IMG/VR virus record: IMGVR_UViG_3300024339_000012 | Span: 25,237-89,236 of that record | Source of the DNA: a virus | Direction: 5' to 3' (one strand) | DNA length: 64,000 bases | Shown: positions 23,423 through 29,780 of the stretch, piece by piece | How the letters are laid out: every line of letters starts with the position of its first letter | Numbering within the stretch: the first letter of the stretch is position 1 | Notes under the pieces: generated by a model | Databases searched by the model: none | Seen by the model: the letters and a program-made list of their open reading frames with translations, nothing else | Told to the model about the DNA's origin: nothing | Made by a program: the position numbers and the translations under genes

Positions 23423-23740
23423 TTATATCAGACCATTGTAAAGTATAACACTTGGATGACCATGTTCACAATGACCATCTGGTTCTGTTACGCAGCCCTG
23501 AGAACAGCAAGCATCAACTATACTGTCCAAAAGAAGTGAGGGATTATCCATATAAGAACTTAACCCTATTGGCTGGAAATAGGACTTGTATCGTTTCTGT
23601 TTAGCCTCTTCCATTTTGAGGATCTTACTGGCACGAGATTGAAGTTTCTTTTCGACATTATCAGGGAGCATTACTACACCCCCTGCTCTTTCAATATCGT
23701 CAATCTTTTCTTTTAGCCTATCAATTTCACCTGTTTTCAT
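23423..23740 (-). CDS. small protein with Cys/His-rich C-terminus
   Basis: 105 residues from MKTGEIDRLKEKIDDIERAGG; ATGs at 23776 and 23794 would overlap the upstream gene. I prefer 23740 because it follows that stop by one base. The C-terminus 'DACCSQGCVTEPDGHCEHGHPSVILYNGLI' contains four Cys and three His and a 'C-x-H-G-[HY]-P-S' ending seen in other small phage and plasmid proteins. It probably binds zinc. The function is not known. Confidence 0.6.
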   Translation of the reverse strand: MKTGEIDRLKEKIDDIERAGGVVMLPDNVEKKLQSRASKILKMEEAKQKRYKSYFQPIGLSSYMDNPSLLLDSIVDACCSQGCVTEPDGHCEHGHPSVILYNGLI

Positions 23741-23741
23741 A

Positions 23742-24005
23742 TCAGGTATGTATTGACCAGCCTTTGCTGTGTTCATGATAAATAATGCCACCATTCATTT
23801 TATGCCCTTCTCTTTCAATAGCAAATGACATTGACATATGAGCAAAGTCTGTACCTATTACTACATCATAGCCTTCAGATAAGTATCTGTACAGTCTTGA
23901 CATTGTTAACCAGAATTCATCAGTTAAGTTGTTCGTATCAGCAAAGTCAATGATTTCCTTGAGTCTGCCATTGGTGTAATCTGTAATCGTTTTTTCTTTT
24001 TCCAT
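23742..24005 (-). CDS. unknown small protein
   Basis: 87 residues, helical N-terminal half (ITDYTNGRLKEIIDFADTNNLTDEFWLTMSRLYRYLSEGYDVVIGTDFAHMSMSFAIEREGHK). No membrane segment or known motif. Closely packed with the neighbouring genes on the same strand. Confidence 0.6.
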   Translation of the reverse strand: MEKEKTITDYTNGRLKEIIDFADTNNLTDEFWLTMSRLYRYLSEGYDVVIGTDFAHMSMSFAIEREGHKMNGGIIYHEHSKGWSIHT

Positions 24006-24016
24006 GATTTAATTGT

Positions 24017-24337
24017 TTATGAATTATCGCCAGCAAATTGAGCTGCAAATTTACCATGAAATATCTTCCAGTCTTCGTCTAAGCCATATCTACAGAACCT
24101 TGTTATTCGTTTAGGTCTGTTCTTTTGAGTATCATTATCAAACCAGTCATCCATAATGGCATAACCAAGTTTCTTATCATCAAAGTTTGGTACATCAAAC
24201 ATTCTTAAGTTGAAGTTCTTTCCATCACATACCTGTCTTGTTTCGGAGATCTTTATACAGTAATGAAGCATCCCTTGAGTCCACTCGTCCAGTGGTACTT
24301 CTTTAAGTCCTTCCGGAGTTTTATTATAGTCGTTCAT
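24017..24337 (-). CDS. unknown small protein
   Basis: 106 residues, rich in Asp, Phe and Trp ('DEWTQGMLHYCIKISETRQVCDGKNFNLRMFDVPNFDDKKLGYAIMDDWFD'). No motif recognised. Same strand and spacing as the neighbours. Confidence 0.55.
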   Translation of the reverse strand: MNDYNKTPEGLKEVPLDEWTQGMLHYCIKISETRQVCDGKNFNLRMFDVPNFDDKKLGYAIMDDWFDNDTQKNRPKRITRFCRYGLDEDWKIFHGKFAAQFAGDNS

Positions 24338-24349
24338 AGCTATGCTTTT

Positions 24350-24805
24350 TTAGTGAATTAATCCTTCATCTGCAAATGAATAATATTTATAATTCTCTGA
24401 TGAGAGTATTATATGGTCAAGCAACCTAATGCTAAAATAGTTTAATGCTTTCTTAATATTATTAGTTATTCTTATGTCTTGATCACTGGGTTTCATTCTT
24501 CCCGATGGATGGTTATGACATAGTATAACTGCTACACATAATGATTCAATAGCATATTTAGTTATTAATCTTTCATCAACGACTGTGCCCATGAGACCTC
24601 CTTGACTTATCTTAACCCAACCAATAGTATTGTTAGCACTGTTAAGGAATACGGTAAAGAAACTCTCATAGATAGCAATATCATCATGATAGAACTGCCT
24701 TGCATATTCATCAATATCTCCTGACTTAGTAATTTTTACTTTTTTAATATTTGTTGGTTCTTTAACTAATCTGTACTGTGGTGTATTTGATTTATAAGTT
24801 TTCAT
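24350..24805 (-). CDS. RadC/JAB-domain protein (JAMM metalloprotease fold)
   Basis: 151 residues. The JAMM motif is complete: H97-N-H99-P-S-G...S107-D-x-D110 (CHNHPSGRMKPSDQD), with 'SQGGLMGTVVDERLITKYAIESLCVAVILCHNHPSG' and 'IRLLDHIILSSENYKYYSFADEGLI' as in RadC. The N-terminal HhH domain of full-length RadC is missing. JAB proteins of this type can be metal-dependent isopeptidases. The PRTRC operon 2 kb away lacks its usual JAB member (protein A), so this gene could supply that activity, though RadC relatives are also common on phages without PRTRC. Confidence 0.8.
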   Translation of the reverse strand: MKTYKSNTPQYRLVKEPTNIKKVKITKSGDIDEYARQFYHDDIAIYESFFTVFLNSANNTIGWVKISQGGLMGTVVDERLITKYAIESLCVAVILCHNHPSGRMKPSDQDIRITNNIKKALNYFSIRLLDHIILSSENYKYYSFADEGLIH

Positions 24806-24833
24806 AATAAATAGTTTAGTTAATAAAAAAAAT

Positions 24834-24855
24834 AAGTAGAGCGTTAGCCCTACTT
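24834..24855 (-). terminator. hairpin with stop codon in the stem and T-tract
   Basis: Minus strand AAGTAGGGC, TAAC, GCTCTACTT, then ATTTTTTTT: a 9-base stem with one mismatch. The TAG of the gene 24850-25086 is part of the left arm. The T-tract is also a copy of the leader element in front of the RadC-like gene. Confidence 0.7.
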
Positions 24856-25086
24856 AGTGTCATCAATGTTAAAGAATTCAATTTCTTTGGTATGTCTTGT
24901 AATCTTTTTGTATTCCAAAGCATTGAAATTGTTCTTGTTAATTTTGTCGGCAATAAGAGTAATCCCTTTTGCCATTTCGAAACTCATTTCTCCGCGCCTT
25001 ACATCAAGTAAAGCACCCGTAAGCATCTTGGTTAGATTCTCTGATGAGTCTGCCTTAATCTTTGTTAAATCTCTTTCCATGTTCAT
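24850..25086 (-). CDS. small phage protein
   Basis: 78 residues, MNMERDLTKIKADSSENLTKMLTGALLDVRRGEMSFEMAKGITLIADKINKNN: helical, with a pattern (L-x-x-x-M-x-x-A-L...R-x-G-x-[MI]-x-x-x-x-A-x-x-[IL]) found in small phage proteins next to regulatory genes. An internal ATG at 25080 is possible. Starts 4 bases inside the zinc-finger gene upstream. Confidence 0.6.
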   Translation of the reverse strand: MNMERDLTKIKADSSENLTKMLTGALLDVRRGEMSFEMAKGITLIADKINKNNFNALEYKKITRHTKEIEFFNIDDTK

Positions 25087-25673
25087 GATTGCATAGTTTT
25101 AAGTTCACGTTTTATAAGTATTGTTAATCTTTTCTGTTCAATTAATTCTTTAGGAATATCTAAAGATTCCAATCCATTATTATATCTTTTAATACTTTTT
25201 ATGATATAATGATCAGGTAATTCTTTGGTTCGTTTATCATCTTTCTTTTTATTCCTAACTTTCCATTTTTGAGGATTGGTCTTTCGGTCATTTCTTAATC
25301 TCTCATTTATACTATCCCTATTGTTCTTTTCATATTTACGTCTTATTTCAACAATCTTTTCAGGATACTTTTTATAATATTTATCTCGTCTTATTTTATC
25401 GTTTTCCTTTATCATTAAGTCAGCTTTTTCAGGATCTGATTTTCTAAGCTCCATTATAATAACTTTTCTTTTATATGTACTGTCAGTTTTCATTCTTTCT
25501 TTTCTGTATTCCTTTTGTTTCTTTGCATTTCGGACTCTATTTGCTTTAGCTATACATTTTTTACAAGCATAAGTAAAATAGACTCTATCATATCCTTTGC
25601 ATTTAACTGGTTTGAAGTTTTTCTTAGTTAATGGCAATTCATCACCACATTGCTTACATATTCTGGTTTCCAT
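25083..25673 (-). CDS. zinc-finger protein related to HNH-associated phage proteins
   Basis: 196 residues from METRICKQCG; the frame is open upstream but the leader element sits there. Two CxxC pairs (C-K-Q-C at ~6-9 and C-K-K-C about 27 residues later) form a likely zinc ribbon, followed by a long, very basic, helical region (RKKYYKKYPEKIVEIRRKYEKNNRDS...). N-terminal parts like this are common in phage HNH nucleases, but the H-N-H catalytic residues are not seen here, so it may be a DNA-binding protein or a degenerate homing-type nuclease. Confidence 0.55.
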   Translation of the reverse strand: METRICKQCGDELPLTKKNFKPVKCKGYDRVYFTYACKKCIAKANRVRNAKKQKEYRKERMKTDSTYKRKVIIMELRKSDPEKADLMIKENDKIRRDKYYKKYPEKIVEIRRKYEKNNRDSINERLRNDRKTNPQKWKVRNKKKDDKRTKELPDHYIIKSIKRYNNGLESLDIPKELIEQKRLTILIKRELKTMQS

Positions 25674-25682
25674 AATAAATAG

Positions 25683-25704
25683 TTTAGTTAATAAAAAAAA
25701 TAAT
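25683..25704 (-). repeat. T-rich leader element copy
   Basis: Minus-strand ATTATTTTTTTTATTAACTA, almost identical over about 30 bases to the element in front of the RadC-like gene (24815-24836). It lies 9 bases before the ATG at 25673, downstream of the terminator 25719-25737. Confidence 0.5.
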
Positions 25705-25718
25705 CTCAAAAGAAAAAA

Positions 25719-25737
25719 GCCTGGCTAATTGCCAAGC
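25719..25737 (-). terminator. intrinsic terminator
   Basis: Minus strand GCTTGGC, AATTA, GCCAGGC, then TTTTTTC: a 7-base stem with one G-U pair and a U-tract. The stop of 25725-26204 lies in the loop. Confidence 0.75.
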
Positions 25738-26204
25738 TTAGTTTTAATTTCCATAACATACTTCTTCGGTTTCTCTCCTGGTCGGAGTCGTTCCAAGTTA
25801 ATTCCTTGCATCGTCATAATACTGTCATGATAGTGCATAGCCTCAATTACTTTCATGTTGGCTGAGTTATTACTATCAGAAATGATCTGAGTATATAACT
25901 GCAAGTATTTCATTGCCTGCTCTTCGGTAATTAACTCACCTTTTACCCGGTTACATGAGAACATGCCATGATCAGAACTACCAAAGAATCTACAAATAAA
26001 TGGTCTGTTCTCATACTGTGAACAGCCCTCATCAGTCATGAATTCACATTCATATTTGTCATTCCAGTTGGTGTACAGTCTACCTTCAGGTAAACCCATT
26101 GCTTTAGCCTCACTCGGAAGCATATAAACAGGACTGCAACACACGTTACAGTCCTTCTGACATTCAACGTCAGGTAAGCATTTGTTAAGCTTTTTTAAGT
26201 TCAT
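25725..26204 (-). CDS. YkgJ-type cysteine cluster protein
   Basis: 159 residues. The N-terminus has clustered cysteines (C-x4-C-x3-C-x2-CC: 'CLPDVECQKDCNVCCSP') and later 'CEFMTDEGCSQYENRPFICRFFGS', the layout of the YkgJ/UPF0153 cysteine cluster family thought to bind zinc or an Fe-S cluster ('C...C..RP..CR.F'). The C-terminal half is helical. Exact role unknown. It overlaps the next small gene by 20 bases. Confidence 0.75.
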   Translation of the reverse strand: MNLKKLNKCLPDVECQKDCNVCCSPVYMLPSEAKAMGLPEGRLYTNWNDKYECEFMTDEGCSQYENRPFICRFFGSSDHGMFSCNRVKGELITEEQAMKYLQLYTQIISDSNNSANMKVIEAMHYHDSIMTMQGINLERLRPGEKPKKYVMEIKTKLGN

Positions 26205-26370
26205 CTTCTTTTAGTTCTTTAATCCAACGCTTGAGCCTTTGGATACGTGCAATTAAATTTGTTATTTGAAGTCTTACATCAACAGTTTTCTTGAGTTTCT
26301 TAAGCTCTGTAAGCCTTGCAGGTAATGGTACAAGTTTCTGTTCAATGAATGCTATGTCTGCTTTACTCAT
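26185..26370 (-). CDS. small coiled-coil protein
   Basis: 61 residues, one continuous charged helix (IEQKLVPLPARLTELKKLKKTVDVRLQITNLIARIQRLKRWIKELKEDEL). It resembles the adjacent 26363-26533 product (LK-x-T-x-DV-x-x-x-I-x-x-I-x-x-R-I...WI), which suggests a tandem duplication. The gene overlaps both neighbours. Confidence 0.55.
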   Translation of the reverse strand: MSKADIAFIEQKLVPLPARLTELKKLKKTVDVRLQITNLIARIQRLKRWIKELKEDELKKA

Positions 26371-26533
26371 GTGCTGACTCCTTTCTGATTATCCATGCAT
26401 GTGCAGTTTTAATACGTCCGCGAATGTAGTTAATTCTTGACTTAACATCACTGGTGCGTTTGAGTGGCAGTAATCTTTGCAACTCTGTTTTCTTACTTTT
26501 CAGTAATCTTTTAACAATTTTGATTTCACTCAT
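26363..26533 (-). CDS. small basic helical protein, paralogue of its neighbour
   Basis: 56 residues, MSEIKIVKRLLKSKKTELQR...PLKRTSDVKSRINYIRGRIKTAHAWIIRK. Very basic and helical. It overlaps the next start by 8 bases. Its leader contains TTTTTAACC directly after the structured element 26555-26690. Confidence 0.55.
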   Translation of the reverse strand: MSEIKIVKRLLKSKKTELQRLLPLKRTSDVKSRINYIRGRIKTAHAWIIRKESAHE

Positions 26534-26554
26534 AATTTCATATTTAGAGGTTAA

Positions 26555-26690
26555 AAAGGAAGCTACCCTTCAAAAGATCAACAGCGAGATCAACCGAAGC
26601 TAACCTGTCAGGGATTTGACATTGGGCTAATACGGGTCGTTTTATCCCGTAAATTTCATGAAGGCATCATTGATCTTTACAGCTCCCTTT
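26555..26690 (-). ncRNA. candidate structured RNA / 5' leader
   Basis: Gene-free stretch with nested pairing: AAAGGAAGCT (26555-26564) with AGCTCCCTTT (26681-26690), 9 of 10; AAAGATCAA (26573-26581) with TTGATCTTT (26670-26678), perfect; and two inner hairpins TGTCA/TGACA (26606-26621) and ACGGG/CCCGT (26632-26650). On the minus strand it starts about 10 bases after a T-rich leader element (26692-26731) and ends next to the leader of 26363-26533. It may be a small RNA or a cis-acting leader. No known family recognised. Confidence 0.5.
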
Positions 26691-26735
26691 GTAATAATTA
26701 TCAACAAGAATAAAAATAATCATTGCTTACAACCA

Positions 26736-26793
26736 AGAGAATAGCAAGCCTTTTGTACTTACTGCTACCATAAGGTTGGGGCCTGCTATCTCT
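26736..26793 (-). ncRNA. candidate hairpin RNA
   Basis: AGAGAATAGCAAGCC (26736-26750) pairs with GGCCTGCTATCTCT (26780-26793), about 12 pairs with two interruptions, closing a 29-base loop that can form ACC/GGT. It lies in the same gene-free stretch (26534-26880) as the element at 26555-26690; the remaining 90 bases up to 26880 show nothing clear. Confidence 0.35.
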
Positions 26794-26880
26794 CAATCAA
26801 AGTATTATGAGCCGATCCAAAATGTTACCAAAAAACGGCACGCACAGCTTCACAGACAATGCGATACTTTAATTTATTCA

Positions 26881-27150
26881 CTAAACTAATCTTGTATTGT
26901 TCTTCCTATTGAATTCGCTCAATGATATGTAAGTTCTATCGAAATCATCTTCCTCTTTACAAAATTCAGCCAGTTCTTTCTCTTTGTTATCAATCTTATC
27001 AGTTATCATTGTAGGTATATCTTTCGTGTATTCTATATACGATATGGCTGTGTTGTTAATGGTACGAGCATATCGTTTAGTTACAGTTACCAGCTTTCTT
27101 GAAAAGATATTGATAAACCTATTCTTTTGATTGGGGTCTTCAAATAACAT
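26881..27150 (-). CDS. unknown small protein
   Basis: 89 residues, basic N-terminus (RFINIFSRKLVTVTKRYARTINNTAISYIEYTKDIPTMITDKIDNKEKELAEFCKEEDDFDRTYISLSEF) and acidic middle. No recognised family. Its leader is a copy of the T-rich element that begins at the stop of the DUF1064 gene. Confidence 0.55.
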   Translation of the reverse strand: MLFEDPNQKNRFINIFSRKLVTVTKRYARTINNTAISYIEYTKDIPTMITDKIDNKEKELAEFCKEEDDFDRTYISLSEFNRKNNTRLV

Positions 27151-27162
27151 GGTCGTAAATAT

Positions 27163-27184
27163 TGGTTAAAAATAGAAATAATCA
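27163..27184 (-). repeat. T-rich leader element copy
   Basis: Minus-strand TGATTATTTCTATTTTTAAC, where TGA is the stop codon of the upstream DUF1064 gene. It lies 12 bases before the ATG at 27150 and has no hairpin. Confidence 0.5.
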
Positions 27185-27730
27185 TTTTATGATAACCGAT
27201 AATATCATGCATTCGTTTTTATTCTTAGGAAATTCAAGCTTCTTAATATGGCTGTAACCTCCTTTGTACTGCATATGCTTGAACATTTTGAGCTTCATCT
27301 TGAATATTTCTGTTCCCCAGCCTTTGGTATCAACAATCATGTTGTGGTCCGGGAGATAGAAGTCAGCTACCCATTTAATGGCTCGGATGGTCTTACCGTC
27401 TCGCTTAAATGAAGGCTGAAGTGTAATTACATACTGTAGCTCCATTTTGATGTTTTTAGCCTTAAATAGCTTATACATGTATGCCTCAAGCTTTGAATCA
27501 AACTTGATCTTATTAACCTCGACTTTGGTTGCATTTCTTACTCTGGCATTACCTTTCTTCATCTTATTTGGATTGAATTTAACTGGTTCCAATGGTGTAG
27601 GATCTACGTTGATCTTCAAATTCGATTTAGGGCCATAGTCGAGCATGGGGCTCTCCTTAGACACTAACCTGCCTTTAATGATTACGATGCGACCATCAGC
27701 AATCATTTCCTGTAGTTCTTGACCTGTCAT
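27182..27730 (-). CDS. DUF1064 family nuclease-like protein
   Basis: 182 residues from MTGQELQEMIADGR; ATGs at 27742 and 27781 are alternatives that overlap the upstream gene. The C-terminal part has the DUF1064 pattern, a PD-(D/E)xK-like nuclease fold: 'KFDSKLEAYMYKLFKAKNIKMELQYVITLQPSF' (the F-D-S-K-x-E-A helix), 'IKWVADFYLPDHNMIVDTKGWGTEIFKMKLKMFKH' with D...D-x-K as likely metal site. DUF1064 proteins are typical of phages and may be resolvases or recombination nucleases. Confidence 0.75.
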   Translation of the reverse strand: MTGQELQEMIADGRIVIIKGRLVSKESPMLDYGPKSNLKINVDPTPLEPVKFNPNKMKKGNARVRNATKVEVNKIKFDSKLEAYMYKLFKAKNIKMELQYVITLQPSFKRDGKTIRAIKWVADFYLPDHNMIVDTKGWGTEIFKMKLKMFKHMQYKGGYSHIKKLEFPKNKNECMILSVIIK

Positions 27731-27731
27731 C

Positions 27732-27899
27732 TTATTCTTCATTAGTGAACATATCTGTTTGTCCTGATAACTCTTTATCAACCTTTGCTTCTAATTCCTT
27801 AGCTATTGGAAGAATGATAAATTTATCTCTTGTCCTGAAATACTCTTTCTGAGCATCACGCATAGCTTTTACAAGCTTCTTAAATTGTTCGTCTTTCAT
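27732..27899 (-). CDS. small phage protein of the 'AQKEYFRTRD' type
   Basis: 55 residues from MKDEQFKKLVKAMRDAQKEYFRTRDKFIILPIAKELEAKVDKEL. The pattern M-R-x-A-Q-K-x-Y-F-x-T-R-D...A-K-x-L-E-x-x-V-D is common in small phage proteins of unknown role. It overlaps the upstream small membrane gene at ATGA and lies 1 base before the DUF1064 start. Confidence 0.65.
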   Translation of the reverse strand: MKDEQFKKLVKAMRDAQKEYFRTRDKFIILPIAKELEAKVDKELSGQTDMFTNEE

Positions 27900-28043
27900 A
27901 ACATTATGTGGTATAGTGCGAACATTACAACAAAACAAAGCAGCATGAAATACATCAGTGCTGAAAACATTTTGTCAAGGAAGTCGCCTCTAAATAATGC
28001 AACATCTCTTACTTCATCAAAAATAATTCTGAATAGTTTCATA
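27896..28043 (-). pseudogene. small membrane protein interrupted by a frameshift at T6
   Basis: From the ATG at 28043 the frame reads MKLFRIIF then stops at TGA. With one T fewer (or a +1 shift at TTT-TGA) it continues DEVRDVALFRGDFLDKMFSALMYFMLLCFVVMFALYHIML and ends exactly at ATGA with the next gene, giving 48 residues with a membrane helix. The coherent product and coupled end indicate a real gene. It could be a true mutation, a sequencing error in the T6 run, or programmed +1 frameshifting at UUU-UGA. Confidence 0.5.
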
Positions 28044-28108
28044 TTTGGTATTGTTATTAAGTGAGTGTAAAATTAGTTTAAATAATTGAAGTTAGATAGT
28101 AAAATAAG

Positions 28109-28116
28109 TATATTTG
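28109..28116 (+). promoter_or_regulatory. Bacteroidetes-type promoter (TTG-N20-TATATTTG)
   Basis: TATATTTG fits TAnnTTTG and a TTG lies at 28086-28088 with a 20-base spacer, a reasonable -33 element. The box is 21 bases before the ATG at 28138, the only plus-strand gene within the leftward arm. Confidence 0.65.
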
Positions 28117-28137
28117 CTTCAAATTAAAATACTAAAC

Positions 28138-28683
28138 ATGAAACCGTCAACGACACTGCGCTACAAAGAGAAGTATGAATTCAATCCTTTGACCAAATCA
28201 AATGAGATATATCTGACTAAGGATACTAAACTTATCAACGTGGATGGTAAGGAAATAGATATTGTACATGATATCCCTGCCATAGATATTTATGAAGCGT
28301 TTGTAAAATATATAACAACAGCTCTCAAGCTATCTAACAAAGCCAAAGCTGTGCTTAGGTATATTGTAATGTACAGCAAACTCACTGATGATATAACCGT
28401 TATTGATATGGATAAGCTCAAAGAGAATACAGGTTATAACTCTCTTGGGCCAATATATGCAGGATTTAATGAGCTTATCGAAGCACAGCTACTAGCAAGG
28501 ACTAAGTACGATGATCAGTTCTTTATCAATCCTAACTTCATTTATGACAAGGTAAATGTTATTGCATTAAACAATAAATATCTTATCGAGAAATACACTG
28601 AAGCACCAGTTCCAAAGAAAAAACAAGATCTACCTGCTGGTTTTGATATTTCCAGCAAGATAGATCCAGGGGAAGACTTTTAA
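28138..28683 (+). CDS. RepL-like winged-helix replication protein
   Basis: 181 residues from MKPSTTLRYKEKYEFN; an ATG at 28114 lies inside the promoter box. The C-terminal ~100 residues resemble RepL-type plasmid replication proteins: 'KAVLRYIVMYSKLTDDITVIDMDKLKENTGYNSLGPIYAGFNELIEAQLLARTKYDDQFFINPNFIYDKVNVI', a winged helix followed by the F-F-I-N-P-N element. RepL-like proteins bind an origin or act as regulators. It is transcribed alone, opposite to its neighbours, and about 1.2 kb from the gene-free tract proposed as origin. It ends in an acidic DPGEDF tip. Confidence 0.65.
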   Translation: MKPSTTLRYKEKYEFNPLTKSNEIYLTKDTKLINVDGKEIDIVHDIPAIDIYEAFVKYITTALKLSNKAKAVLRYIVMYSKLTDDITVIDMDKLKENTGYNSLGPIYAGFNELIEAQLLARTKYDDQFFINPNFIYDKVNVIALNNKYLIEKYTEAPVPKKKQDLPAGFDISSKIDPGEDF

Positions 28684-28686
28684 AGG

Positions 28687-28959
28687 TTAGTGTTCATAAC
28701 CGGTGTCGTGTACTACCATATCATCACCATATATTTGTTTCAGCTGTTCTGCGCTGGTATCAAAGCATAGATCACAATGGTCGTGGTAAACTTTACGTGC
28801 AAGCAATTGTGTCTCACAACGAGGACATTCTTTAAATGAATGTTTCTTGGCTAGCTTCCATAGATATTCAATTAATACCCAGAATAGGAATATGCCAATA
28901 ACGAGAAGTATCCACCAATACTGATGGAAGTTGTCGATTAAATTAAATGTGTTTTCCAT
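28687..28959 (-). CDS. membrane protein with zinc ribbon
   Basis: 90 residues. One membrane helix (YWWILLVIGIFLFWVLIEYLW, ~14-34) is followed by a cytoplasmic zinc-ribbon-like part with C-P-R-C and C-D-L-C pairs ('ECPRCETQLLARKVYHDHCDLCFD'). It ends 3 bases after the convergent RepL-like stop. Function unknown. Confidence 0.65.
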   Translation of the reverse strand: MENTFNLIDNFHQYWWILLVIGIFLFWVLIEYLWKLAKKHSFKECPRCETQLLARKVYHDHCDLCFDTSAEQLKQIYGDDMVVHDTGYEH

Positions 28960-28961
28960 GA

Positions 28962-29027
28962 TTACTCTTCTTTTAACTGTTCATACTGTAATTCGGTCAT
29001 GGCTACATAGCCAGTGTTCTTACTCAT
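28962..29027 (-). CDS. micro-ORF
   Basis: 21 residues, MSKNTGYVAMTELQYEQLKEE, followed 2 bases later by the start of 28687-28959 and overlapping the previous micro-ORF by 8 bases. The tight chaining suggests real translation, but the size allows no family assignment. Confidence 0.35.
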   Translation of the reverse strand: MSKNTGYVAMTELQYEQLKEE

Positions 29028-29085
29028 AATGTATATCGCCTACTTTAATCTCTTCAACGATTACGTTCCCTTTGGTGTTTGTCAT
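29020..29085 (-). CDS. micro-ORF with 'EEIKVGDIHYE'
   Basis: 21 residues, MTNTKGNVIVEEIKVGDIHYE. The E-E-I-K-V-G-D-I-x-Y-E end is similar to small phage proteins that start I-K-V-G-D-I-[VL]-Y-E; here it may be shortened. Overlaps the next micro-ORF by 8 bases. Confidence 0.35.
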   Translation of the reverse strand: MTNTKGNVIVEEIKVGDIHYE

Positions 29086-29137
29086 ATTTATTAAGTTTAG
29101 TGAATGTCTGCCATAGTTAAGAAAGGGCGACAAAAAA

Positions 29138-29160
29138 CATACCCGCTCGCGCGGGCTATG
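29138..29160 (-). terminator. intrinsic terminator with GC-rich stem
   Basis: Minus strand CATAGCCCGC, GCGA, GCGGGTATG, then TTTTTTG: nine pairs with one bulged G, a GCGA loop and a U-tract. It ends the transcript of 29175-29732. Confidence 0.85.
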
Positions 29161-29174
29161 CTTTATTAGCAATA

Positions 29175-29732
29175 CTAATATGTTTCTTGCTTTACTGCAA
29201 CTTGTTTCAATACTCTGAAACCAGTTACCTTATCGGAAGTCTTACCGTCAAACTCTTCTGCCTCTATGATAATGTTAAGCTCGCAACTTACTAAGTCACG
29301 ATAACCACTACCCTCTGGCAAAGCACATGCCTCAAAGAATTGATTAACGATGTTGGCACAACTTGCAGAACGGTCAGTATCCTCAAGACGCATCTTGGTT
29401 ACTTTGTCTACTGCATATCCCTCACTACCGAGTTCATCATATGACTTACGGTCTTTCTTAGCCAATTCGTCAAAACGAACAAACCCTTTACCGTTAAATC
29501 TGCGTACTGCAACGCCTTGCTTATTGTGAAACACAACAGCCATTTGTGGAGTGGCATCCAACCATTCAGGAAGATTCTTCTTCTCAATTGGGTTTTTCAA
29601 ACCAGACTTACGGTCATCAATGATGTACACTTCATGTACCTTTACTGAATGAGTTCCTACTGGAAGACGACTTACACCTTTGTCGTCAAAATTGTTTTCT
29701 GATGGTGCACTAACATGTTTAATAAAATCCAT
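29175..29732 (-). CDS. unknown beta-rich early protein, possibly single-strand DNA-binding
   Basis: 185 residues. Start MDFIKHVSAPSENNFDDKGVSRLPVGTHSVKVHEVYIIDDRKS, with 'QMAVVFHNKQGVAVRRFNGKGFVRFDELAKKD' and the C-terminal 'SCELNIIIEAEEFDGKTSDKVTGFRVLKQ', suggests an OB-like beta fold of the kind seen in phage DUF669-type proteins (P-x-G-x-[YH]-x-[VA]-x-[VI]). It is a single-gene unit with leader element and terminator and lies next to the gene-free tract at 29.8-30.05 kb. The DNA-binding suggestion is weak. Confidence 0.6.
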   Translation of the reverse strand: MDFIKHVSAPSENNFDDKGVSRLPVGTHSVKVHEVYIIDDRKSGLKNPIEKKNLPEWLDATPQMAVVFHNKQGVAVRRFNGKGFVRFDELAKKDRKSYDELGSEGYAVDKVTKMRLEDTDRSASCANIVNQFFEACALPEGSGYRDLVSCELNIIIEAEEFDGKTSDKVTGFRVLKQVAVKQETY

Positions 29733-29758
29733 TTTATAAATGTGTTTGTTATTAATAA

Positions 29759-29780
29759 AAAACTAAAAAGAAAAATAATA
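29759..29780 (-). repeat. T-rich leader element copy
   Basis: Minus-strand ATTATTTTTCTTTTTAGTTT, followed by TTATTAATAACAAACAC and the ATG at 29732. No hairpin lies in front of it. Confidence 0.5.

Noticed and set aside
25083-25673. Functional HNH homing endonuclease
   Set aside because: CxxC pairs and basic helices are present, but the catalytic His-Asn-His residues are not seen.
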